64,000 nucleotides of DNA from G963665005 sp963665005 (GTDB lineage Bacteria; Bacillota; Clostridia; Christensenellales; SZUA-584): assembly GCA_963665005.2 (NCBI GenBank), contig CAXXTQ010000001.1, forward strand, positions 2,666,001 to 2,730,000, read 5' to 3'. The stretch's first letter is position 1; the number at the start of each line of letters is the position of its first letter. The notes under the pieces are model-generated. The model was given only the letters and a program-made list of their open reading frames with translations. It was not told the origin of the DNA and did not search any database. The translations under genes and the position numbers were made by a program. Shown piece after piece: positions 8,193-14,452 of this stretch.

Positions 8193-8258
8193 AGTCCTTG
8201 CCAAACCGACTACCGTAGCAAAACGGCAGGGTTCGCGCCATTGGTTTTTGCAAGGACT
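8193..8258 (-). promoter_or_regulatory. Structured leader element S, copy 3
   Basis: Outer stem AGTCCTTGC/GCAAGGACT with inner hairpin CTGCCG-TTTTGCTA-CGGTAG, which differs in sequence from the other copies but still pairs. It belongs to the interrupted clan CD-like operon (start 8117, about 75 bp downstream). Confidence 0.65.
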
Positions 8259-8301
8259 TTTCTATACAGTCATACACATCACCTCTTTTGCGTTAATGTT
8301 T

Positions 8302-8355
8302 GGGAGATGGCAGACTGCACGGCTGTGTATGGGGGTACACTTACATGCAGCCTGC
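8302..8355 (-). promoter_or_regulatory. Leader hairpin H, copy 3
   Basis: GCAGGCTGCATG...CCGTGCAGTCTGCCATCTCCC on the minus strand, nearly identical to copies 1 and 4. No ECF-type promoter block is seen upstream of it, so this operon may use another promoter. Nothing else was recognised between 8356 and 8468. Confidence 0.6.
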
Positions 8356-8468
8356 ATCAAAATAAACGTCTGTTTAATATGATTTGAATACAGTTTTGAG
8401 AGGTAACCTGTTGCACATATTTATTAATTCTTTTAAAGCTTTTTTATCCGTTAAAAATAATCCCTGTA

Positions 8469-10088
8469 TTAGTATCCCAATTCCCTGTTTATAATGCTCC
8501 CGTCAATCGCATTAATAGTTAGATAGCTTCTGCTAGAATCGAAATCTGTAATCACTACTTCTTCACCTTCAACAACATCAAAATAAGTAGCCGTACCAAA
8601 GAAATCCCACACTGGAATAAGAATACCATTGGAGATATTATCTTGTTCTGTTATGCGTGTAAATCCAAGTTTTATTTCTGTTATATCTATTTGCCTTTTT
8701 TGAATAGAAGTTTTAACTATATCTTTATAGTCATCAATCTCTTCTTCTTGCTTAATTAAAATCCATTTCTCGAATATCTTCTGAATTTCATCATAAGGCA
8801 GCACATTCGCATTATCAACTAATGTTTCCATCAATAGATATGGAGCATGCCAATTCATTTCAATAATTCCTCTATCATCCACGATAAAGGTCATTCTCTC
8901 ATAGTCCCATGACTGAGATTGTTCATTATATGAATTCTCCGTAGAAGTGTATGTGATCGGAATTGAATTTAATTTCCGAACATATTGAAGCCGATATCCT
9001 TTGATACGCTCCCCAAGCTCGGTTCCTGTCGAGTCATAGACCCCTGTAATTCCAATTACATTTTCAATCTTTGTACACTCCAAGTAATCAATGTCTAACT
9101 CCATTAATAGATCATGCGTAATCTTTTGTGCTTCAACAACTGTAAGCGTTGGCATTACCAATTGAGGGTTTTCTGCCTCTTCGCTCTGCTGCCATAGCTC
9201 CCATTGGGGCTCAGTAAAATACAATCCTGTATCGAAATAATCATTTCTATTAACATACTGTGCACTATATATGTTATAGCGCTCATGGTTTAATACCTTT
9301 AGCCTTTCACAGTTTCCTTCTTCATTCACAAAACCAAGATAAACACTCTCTTGTAATAACCCTTCTTGCTGCCTATCAACATTTTCTTCAGAATCCAATA
9401 GATCAAAAGACTTCAGCTTACTCGTCGATTCGATTAAGTTTTTTTCAACTGGTGCCTGTTTAAGCTGATTCTCAAGTATTTTAATCATATTGTTCACATT
9501 GTCAAGTTCATTCCCAGTTTCAACAGACATCTCATCAATTATCTGTTCCTCACCTCCTGCATCTTCGTTTTCGCCCGCCCCCTGGTTATTATTACTACTA
9601 GTCGGTTTTATACCTGATTCTTCAAGTTCAATTTTTCTTTGTTTGAATTCTGCCAATTGTACTATGATATCTTCCTTTGTCTGGACTTTCAGTGAATCAA
9701 ATGTATATAATTGCTTATCCGCAAATAACGCGTTGACCAACTTATCTGTTATCTCTTGGCTAAATGCCTGTCCGATAACTCGTATAATCGGTATAGTTTC
9801 AACTTCTGGAATTACGATCTCGGCATCAACCGTGACACGCACGAGTTCCTTTTGCCCTGTCATTTCAGCACTATATTCATTTGGAACATCTAATATATTA
9901 GATATATCCACAGCACCTTCATGTGGCGCTTGAGCCATTTGAATCATTTTATCTAAATCCTTGCCAGCAACCAATTCACTTTCTGGAGTTTGCTGACAAC
10001 CTAATAATAATAAACAAACAAATACCAAAATCATGTTCGCCATTATTGTTTGGATTCTCCATATGTACGTACTTGAAAGCTTGTTCAT
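8469..10088 (-). CDS. DUF6034-like exported lipoprotein (539 aa)
   Basis: ATG 10088 follows GAGAGGAAG; an in-frame ATG at 10103 lies 5' of that site. The lipobox is LLLLGC (Cys about 31). It is the longest of the three paralogues because of a Glu/Asn-rich insertion at roughly 140-200. Conserved stretches include VTVDAEIVIPE, an ALF-DKQLYTFDSLKV-TKEDI segment and a C-terminal NAIDGSIINREL matching AINAIDGSSI of 1482-2882. It follows two small exported proteins (10245, 10650) in one operon with a hairpin in front. Surface lipoprotein of unknown role. Confidence 0.85.
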   Translation of the reverse strand: MNKLSSTYIWRIQTIMANMILVFVCLLLLGCQQTPESELVAGKDLDKMIQMAQAPHEGAVDISNILDVPNEYSAEMTGQKELVRVTVDAEIVIPEVETIPIIRVIGQAFSQEITDKLVNALFADKQLYTFDSLKVQTKEDIIVQLAEFKQRKIELEESGIKPTSSNNNQGAGENEDAGGEEQIIDEMSVETGNELDNVNNMIKILENQLKQAPVEKNLIESTSKLKSFDLLDSEENVDRQQEGLLQESVYLGFVNEEGNCERLKVLNHERYNIYSAQYVNRNDYFDTGLYFTEPQWELWQQSEEAENPQLVMPTLTVVEAQKITHDLLMELDIDYLECTKIENVIGITGVYDSTGTELGERIKGYRLQYVRKLNSIPITYTSTENSYNEQSQSWDYERMTFIVDDRGIIEMNWHAPYLLMETLVDNANVLPYDEIQKIFEKWILIKQEEEIDDYKDIVKTSIQKRQIDITEIKLGFTRITEQDNISNGILIPVWDFFGTATYFDVVEGEEVVITDFDSSRSYLTINAIDGSIINRELGY

Positions 10089-10167
10089 ATATCTTCCTCT
10101 CAATTCATTATTTTAGATCAATTTGTTATTTACAAAACCTTTTTACTAAATGCTTTTTACAATTTGC

Positions 10168-10209
10168 GAGGGAAGGCCATTTGCTTTATTAACCAATAAC
10201 CTTCCCCTC
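10168..10209 (-). terminator. Intercistronic hairpin
   Basis: GAGGGAAGG pairs with CCTTCCCCTC (one bulge) in the gap between 10245 and 10088, in the same architectural position as in the other modules. Confidence 0.5.
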
Positions 10210-10244
10210 ACAATTTTACTTGATGCTAATAATGTGGAGTATTG

Positions 10245-10628
10245 TTAATACGTATAGGTGCCTGATATCGTAATACGAATCTGACTAGAATTATTCTTAG
10301 TGGCAAAACTTATTAAGCCGGCTTTGCCAAAAAAACTTCCTGCACTAAGTCCAGAAACACCTGACCAATATTTTCGCATAGTGTAGGTGCCATCGTCATG
10401 ATTGTAAATGCCAATGGCAGCAGGAAATCCGTTATGACTTGTAAACTGACCATGGTTAACTACAGAATTGTTCGTCATAGTAAATTTATTTACGCCATGT
10501 ATATAACTATTACCTAACTCGTGTCGCCAATTTACACTCCATGTCCCCGCAAATGCTGTAACAGTAAAGCTCATAATTACTGCTACCACCAGAACCATAA
10601 CAATTAGTCGTTTTTTATTTTTCTTCAT
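10245..10628 (-). CDS. Small exported protein (family B, 127 aa)
   Basis: ATG 10628 follows GAAAGGA. Basic signal peptide (MKKNKKR, hydrophobic core, cut after AFA, about residue 27). The mature about 100 residues start GTWSVNW and end ISGTYTY; Cys is absent. It is a tandem paralogue of 10650-11030, sharing the HGVN-(K/E)-(F/Y)TMT-NSV start, an IGIYNHDDG/IGVYNHDEG motif and the AGSF-AG end. A GTW-type mature start with many Ser, Thr and Asn faintly recalls the lactococcin 972 bacteriocin family, but I cannot demonstrate homology. It is co-transcribed with a lipoprotein gene. Confidence 0.8.
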   Translation of the reverse strand: MKKNKKRLIVMVLVVAVIMSFTVTAFAGTWSVNWRHELGNSYIHGVNKFTMTNNSVVNHGQFTSHNGFPAAIGIYNHDDGTYTMRKYWSGVSGLSAGSFFGKAGLISFATKNNSSQIRITISGTYTY

Positions 10629-10649
10629 TTTAATATCCTTTCTTCACTC

Positions 10650-11030
10650 TTAAAATGTGTATTGACCACTAATTGTGGCAGCACCCGTTTGATTCATAAT
10701 AGCAAAGCTATTTACTCCTGCAACACCAGCGGTAAATGATCCGGCAAATATTCTTGACATGCCCGGGTAAGAATATACTCTGTGATAATATTTTCCTTCA
10801 TCGTGATTGTATACGCCAATATAAAAGTATCCATTTGGACTCCTAACAAAAGTAGAATGTTCTATTACTGAATTTGCGGTCATGGTATATTCGTTAACAC
10901 CATGTTTTTTCTCAGCGTTACTAAAAGTCCAATTAATACTATAAGTACCTGCAAATGCTGTTATAGTAAAGCTCATAATTACTACTATCACCAGAACCAT
11001 AACAATTAGTCGTTTTTTATTTTTCTTCAT
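10650..11030 (-). CDS. Small exported protein (family B, about 126 aa)
   Basis: The start is taken at ATG 11030, behind GAAAGGA. A longer frame from TTG 11084 runs into the leader and has no ribosome-binding site. Its signal peptide is nearly identical to that of 10245-10628, and the start codons of both follow the same short spacer, showing a recent tandem duplication with divergence in the mature part (GTYSINWTF..., IGVYNHDEG, ISGQYTF end). It is the first gene of the operon under promoters 11377-11403 and 11541-11567 and leader elements H and S. Role unknown. Confidence 0.8.
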   Translation of the reverse strand: MKKNKKRLIVMVLVIVVIMSFTITAFAGTYSINWTFSNAEKKHGVNEYTMTANSVIEHSTFVRSPNGYFYIGVYNHDEGKYYHRVYSYPGMSRIFAGSFTAGVAGVNSFAIMNQTGAATISGQYTF

Positions 11031-11102
11031 CTGTCTATTCCTTTCTTTCACAGTTTTACTGTAAATATCGTCTTCTTTTCTCAAATGTGCTATAATCTTT
11101 AT

Positions 11103-11167
11103 AGTCCTTGCGGAACCGACTACCGCTTATAGCGGTAGGGTTGACACCATTGGTTTTTGCAAGGACT
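11103..11167 (-). promoter_or_regulatory. Structured leader element S, copy 4
   Basis: Outer stem AGTCCTTGC/GCAAGGACT, conserved AAAAACCAATGGTG, inner hairpin CTACCGC-TATA-GCGGTAG. It ends about 73 bp upstream of the start at 11030. Confidence 0.65.
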
Positions 11168-11266
11168 TTTCTATACCTTCATTAAGCATCACCTGCCTTC
11201 TTTTCAAAAAAGCTTGTCCATATTCGTAAATCTCCTGCCTTAAAGTTTTACTCCGTTTCGCTTTAT

Positions 11267-11320
11267 GGGAGATGGCAGACTGCACGCTTGTGTATGGGGG
11301 TACACTTACATGCAGCCTGC
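11267..11320 (-). promoter_or_regulatory. Leader hairpin H, copy 4
   Basis: GCAGGCTGCATG...GCGTGCAGTCTGCCATCTCCC, about 55 bp downstream of the promoter block at 11377-11403, so it lies near the 5' end of that transcript. Confidence 0.6.
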
Positions 11321-11376
11321 GACTGAATCACCATAGCTTAGCCACATACCATATAAATTACACCTCTCTATATATA

Positions 11377-11403
11377 ACTATTTAGGATGGCAAATTTGCG
11401 GTA
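11377..11403 (-). promoter_or_regulatory. Predicted ECF-sigma promoter (proximal) for the 11030..8469 operon
   Basis: TACCGCAAATTTG, 5 nt, CTAAATAGTTATATATA on the minus strand. It differs from the site at 3688-3714 at one base within the block. Confidence 0.65.
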
Positions 11404-11443
11404 TTTTATTATTTATTCTTTGTTTGTTAACATTTACCTTTTC

Positions 11444-11496
11444 GGGAGATGGCAGACTGCACGATTTGTATGTAAGTACCCCACCATGCAGCCTGC
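11444..11496 (-). promoter_or_regulatory. Leader hairpin H, copy 5
   Basis: GCAGGCTGCATG...TCGTGCAGTCTGCCATCTCCC, directly downstream of the distal promoter block at 11541-11567. It is the only H copy without its own S element, so the leader of this long transcript would carry two H hairpins and one S. Confidence 0.55.
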
Positions 11497-11540
11497 AAAT
11501 CAAATCATCATAGCTTAATTAATTACCCCTTCACTATATA

Positions 11541-11567
11541 AACTATTTAGGAAGGCAAATTTGCGGT
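11541..11567 (-). promoter_or_regulatory. Predicted ECF-sigma promoter (distal), divergent from the sigma gene
   Basis: TACCGCAAATTTG, 5 nt, CTAAATAGTTTATATA on the minus strand, about 85 bp upstream of the sigma coding region but pointing away from it. Confidence 0.65.
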
Positions 11568-11650
11568 AGACATTTGAAGTTTTTTATATTCTTTTGAATT
11601 ACATGTGTTATACTAATAATATATGTCATTATATGGAGCATTTATCATAT

Positions 11651-12136
11651 ATGGAAAGCTTAACTAATACTATTTCTGAAAATCATAAGTTTTTGTTTCG
11701 CATAGTATTTTCGTATACAAGAAACGTTGAAGATACGAAAGAAATCCTTCAAGACACCTTTGCGGATGCACTAGAAAATTATGATCCTAAAAAACACAAA
11801 AACAGGATATTGCCCTGGCTGATTAAAATTGCCAAAAACAACACTTTTACATTTTTAAAGCGCAGAAGAAACTATGAATGCCTTGATGATTATATTGAGA
11901 TTCTTCCTGCATCTATAGACCAAGTAACTCTTGAAGTTTATTTATTAAGTTTAATTAAATCGGGTTTTGATGTTCCGGATGAGTTGCTAAAATATCTTTT
12001 TCAAAGTATTTTCGATGGAGTTCCTTTATCAAAAATATCTAGAAAAACTAATATTCCTTACGTAAAATTAAGGTATTGGAGAGTTAAAATGCTTGAAGAA
12101 TTGAGAAAAAGATATGAAGATGAAAAGTTTTTTTAA
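11651..12136 (+). CDS. ECF-type RNA polymerase sigma factor
   Basis: About 161 residues from ATG 11651; ATG 11633 and an earlier ATG at 11594 are also in frame, and a TGTTATACT extended -10 lies within the earlier frame, favouring the later start. Region 2 is visible as FLFRIVFSYTRNVEDTKEILQDTFADAL with the usual helix for -10 recognition, followed by LPWLIKIAKNNTFTFLKRRR. Region 4 is a short helix-turn-helix LSKISRKTNIPYVKLRYWRVKMLEELR that would bind the -35. The downstream genes encode an exported protein and an anti-sigma-like membrane protein. The four repeated promoter blocks around it are the probable targets. Confidence 0.85.
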   Translation: MESLTNTISENHKFLFRIVFSYTRNVEDTKEILQDTFADALENYDPKKHKNRILPWLIKIAKNNTFTFLKRRRNYECLDDYIEILPASIDQVTLEVYLLSLIKSGFDVPDELLKYLFQSIFDGVPLSKISRKTNIPYVKLRYWRVKMLEELRKRYEDEKFF

Positions 12137-12141
12137 AATTT

Positions 12142-12168
12142 TACCGCAAATTTGGGTTTCTAAATGGT
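12142..12168 (+). promoter_or_regulatory. Predicted ECF-sigma promoter for 12205 and 12833
   Basis: TACCGCAAATTTG, 5 nt, CTAAATGGTTATA on the plus strand, starting 5 bp after the sigma stop codon. Spacing is identical to the three minus-strand sites, which supports recognition by the same sigma factor and feedback on the anti-sigma gene. Confidence 0.65.
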
Positions 12169-12204
12169 TATAACTAATGAAAATATTTTTTAGGAGGAAT
12201 ACTC

Positions 12205-12738
12205 ATGATAAAATCAAAAAAACACTTTCTTAGACTTATGGTGATATTGGTCTATACGATTATCCTATTTTCATTTCCCATCTGTGCGTCGGCGGCAGAA
12301 GAAATCACGACAGTGCAAATTCCGGACTCTGTTACCGATACTGTCCCGGATGTCTCAGAGATTTCAGACAATCCGGATTATTCTGAAGGAACTACCGGTA
12401 TCCAAAAGGCTCTTCCTGCGGGTATACGTGCTGCTGGTGGTTCAGTGAGCGGAGGCTGTAGTATAACAAGGTTGTCATCCAGCAGTGTGCAGATATCCGG
12501 GTACTCAGTTACCTCTCCAGCAGACCCCGCCTTGGAGATTACCTTGCAGCTCCAAGCATATTATAATGGAGGATGGCACACGTTAGCAACGACTGTCAAA
12601 TCAGTATACGGAACACGTGTTGATTTGACAAAAACATATAACGTAACATCAGGATATTATTATCGCGTTTACGCAATACATTCCTTAGCAGATGGAACTT
12701 CCAGCACATCCAGAACAAGTTCAATCTGGGTTGGATAG
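12205..12738 (+). CDS. Exported beta-rich protein, DUF6147-like (177 aa)
   Basis: ATG 12205 follows AGGAGG. Signal peptide cut after ASA (about 31), then an acidic low-complexity linker and a C-terminal beta domain (about 80-177) with alternating Ser/Thr, LEITLQLQAYYNGGWHTLAT, then TSGYYYRVYAIHSLADG. The GYYYRV-HS signature is what I associate with the DUF6147 family of Clostridia; function unknown. It is the first gene after the ECF promoter at 12142 and is followed by a hairpin and the anti-sigma gene, so it is probably a major product of the sigma response. Confidence 0.8.
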   Translation: MIKSKKHFLRLMVILVYTIILFSFPICASAAEEITTVQIPDSVTDTVPDVSEISDNPDYSEGTTGIQKALPAGIRAAGGSVSGGCSITRLSSSSVQISGYSVTSPADPALEITLQLQAYYNGGWHTLATTVKSVYGTRVDLTKTYNVTSGYYYRVYAIHSLADGTSSTSRTSSIWVG

Positions 12739-12748
12739 TTTAGAGCTA

Positions 12749-12782
12749 TATATAGAGCCTTTAATATTAAAGGCTCTATATA
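12749..12782 (+). terminator. Intercistronic hairpin before the anti-sigma gene
   Basis: Perfect 14-bp stem TATATAGAGCCTTT/AAAGGCTCTATATA with little T-run. It repeats on the plus strand the exported-gene, hairpin, second-gene layout of the minus-strand modules. Confidence 0.6.
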
Positions 12783-12832
12783 ATAATTATATTGCTCTTA
12801 AATTAAGAACAATATAAAATGGGTAAATAGAT

Positions 12833-13612
12833 ATGAGCAAAGAAAAGAAACTTCAAAAATTATTTAAAGATCATCCTGAAATACGCGATAAGGTATTTGA
12901 AGGTTTAGATTGTTATACCTCAATAAAGAAAGAGAACATTCCTGATTTCAATGAGATCTATGGAGATATTATTAAGAACCACCTTGAGGATAATAAAGGG
13001 GACGAAATTGAAATAAGACAAAAAAAGAAATCAATATTTTTAAAAAAGGCTTTTCTTATTCCAGTAAGCATTTGTATTGTAATAAGTATCTTTTTCATCA
13101 CCCCTGCAGGGCAGGCCTTCGCCGAAAGCGTTTACCTCACAGTTGTTCAATGGTTTGATTCAGGGGTAAATATTCATCATGGAAATAGCACCGAAATAGC
13201 CGACATTGAGGAACCGGATATGACATACTACAAAAGCATTGAGGATGTTCGTGTTGCGACTAATGAAAAGATTGCGTGGAATAATGACCATAAAATCATA
13301 GATGATATTTCAGTTGAGTATAAGGGAGCACAATTGCGAATAGTCACAGACTACCTGACTTCATCGAATTCTAAAATAACAATTAATCAAACTATTATTG
13401 AAGGAGCTACAGAATGGGATACAAATATCAATTCTATCGACGGCGAGGCAATTGATATAACTTTGGCTGACGGGATTCATTTTGTGGGTTACGTGGATAG
13501 TAAATATTGTTTCGCTATCGCATATTACGATAATACATCTGTACAAATATTTTCTGAGGAATCAGATTACGATTCCTTCGTTGCATTTATCAAGGGTATA
13601 CAAATAGATTGA
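12833..13612 (+). CDS. Membrane anti-sigma factor-like protein (259 aa)
   Basis: A cytoplasmic N-terminus of about 70 residues rich in Lys and Glu is followed by one membrane helix (about 76-93, FLIPVSICIVISIFFI). Directly after it comes TPAGQAFAESVYLTVVQWFDSG, a signature of the DUF4367-type anti-sigma/extracytoplasmic sensor proteins of Clostridia. The outer C-terminal domain (about 125-259) is beta-rich, as in DUF4367. By position it should sequester the sigma factor at 11651 and respond to an envelope signal. The start at ATG 12833 has only a weak ribosome-binding site (GGGTAAATAG). No zinc-binding HxxxCxxC motif is seen in the N-terminus. Confidence 0.8.
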   Translation: MSKEKKLQKLFKDHPEIRDKVFEGLDCYTSIKKENIPDFNEIYGDIIKNHLEDNKGDEIEIRQKKKSIFLKKAFLIPVSICIVISIFFITPAGQAFAESVYLTVVQWFDSGVNIHHGNSTEIADIEEPDMTYYKSIEDVRVATNEKIAWNNDHKIIDDISVEYKGAQLRIVTDYLTSSNSKITINQTIIEGATEWDTNINSIDGEAIDITLADGIHFVGYVDSKYCFAIAYYDNTSVQIFSEESDYDSFVAFIKGIQID

Positions 13613-13750
13613 CAATCATTTCGAGCCCCCATATTATCAGTTATTTGATAAGCAGCCTGCCATAGCATACACGGTATAATTGAAATAAGTGTTGGTTCAA
13701 AACCCAAAGCATTAATAATGCGCTATTCAAAAGAGCTTAAAAAAATTCTT

Positions 13751-13780
13751 AAAAGGCGGCTGTTCATTTAGTCGCTTTTT
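13751..13780 (+). terminator. Terminator of the sigma/anti-sigma operon
   Basis: AAAAGGCGGCT...AGTCGCTTTTTG hairpin with T-run, about 140 bp after the anti-sigma stop. Between 13613 and 13835 nothing else is recognised. Confidence 0.55.
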
Positions 13781-13835
13781 GTGTACAAGTTTTAGTATTG
13801 TATTTTCAATGGTACAAAATCACAACACCAATTTA

Positions 13836-14332
13836 ATCGAGTAGGGGCTAACCGCAATAGGCTTCGCCCCTCTCACACCACCGTACGTACGGTTTTCCGT
13901 ATACGGCGGTTCAATTCGTAACTAAGTGAACTTTGTTGAAGTGGTCTGATAGCGATATCAGGCCTCTTTGCTTTAACCGCCTATTGCTGATTGCGCTGTG
14001 AATCGTCGCTGTTACGCATACGTATTGATAGCCCTTTCGGCAATTTGCCGTATCCGCAAGACCTCCCGAGGTAAAACACCACTCTTTCCTCTTTAACCTG
14101 CCCGATTTACTGCACGGAGTTACGCTCATATTTTGGACTTTAGCTTGTATAGTAGCCTTATCCGTCCATACAGCCTTAGTATCGGGTTCCTGTTCGTCAG
14201 GTCAAGATTTCGCTATCCCCTTCCTTCAGCTCACACATCACTATGCGCACCTTGGGGTTTGCTATGCGGTTGGCTATGAGTACCCCCGCTGCGGACTTTC
14301 ACCGCTTAAGATTGGTGCCATGTTCGGCACAC
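13836..14332 (-). mobile_element. Group II intron without reverse transcriptase ORF (about 497 bp)
   Basis: On the minus strand the segment begins GTGTGCCGAAC. It contains GGTGAAAGTCCGCAGCGGGG and ends with a domain V-like hairpin GCCGTATACGGAAAACCGTA followed by CGTACGGTGG. A domain VI-like stem GGGGC...GCCCC and a CTACTCGAT 3' end follow. No reverse transcriptase is encoded; the only frame inside (13911-14129) is not protein-like. The 5' end lies 5 bp after a perfect terminator hairpin, the site preference of group IIC introns. It may be mobilised in trans or be a dead copy. Confidence 0.75.
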
Positions 14333-14337
14333 TATGA

Positions 14338-14372
14338 AAAGACCACAGACATGTTATTTGTCTGTGGTCTTT
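14338..14372 (-). terminator. Terminator hairpin upstream of the group II intron
   Basis: Perfect 13-bp stem AAAGACCACAGAC/GTCTGTGGTCTTT. It ends the leftward RCC1-repeat operon and forms the flank of the intron 5' end. Confidence 0.8.
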
Positions 14373-14395
14373 AAGAATGATATGATCTTCCTCAT
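14354..14395 (-). pseudogene. Truncated start of a further paralogue of the RCC1-operon genes
   Basis: GGAGAGAATC-ATG then MRKIISFLKTTDK and stop at 14354. The ribosome-binding site and first codons copy those of the gene starting at 18489 (GGAGAGAATA-ATG, MRKII). It reads into the terminator, so a fourth operon member appears to have been lost or never completed. Confidence 0.45.
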
Positions 14396-14452
14396 GATTC
14401 TCTCCAATCTTTTTGGTACAAAAGTATGACGACCGGCAATCATCCGGTCATG

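Noticed and set aside
9490..9933. 147-codon plus-strand frame opposite the lipoprotein gene
   Set aside because: Ser-rich shadow of the real minus-strand gene, with no ribosome-binding site.
1095..11167. Element S considered as a c-di-GMP, preQ1 or fluoride riboswitch
   Set aside because: The conserved GGCAAACC-type core, the preQ1 fold and the other signatures I remember are absent; left as an unknown class.
13911..14129. 72-codon frame inside the group II intron
   Set aside because: Not similar to a reverse transcriptase or maturase; it overlies ribozyme domains.
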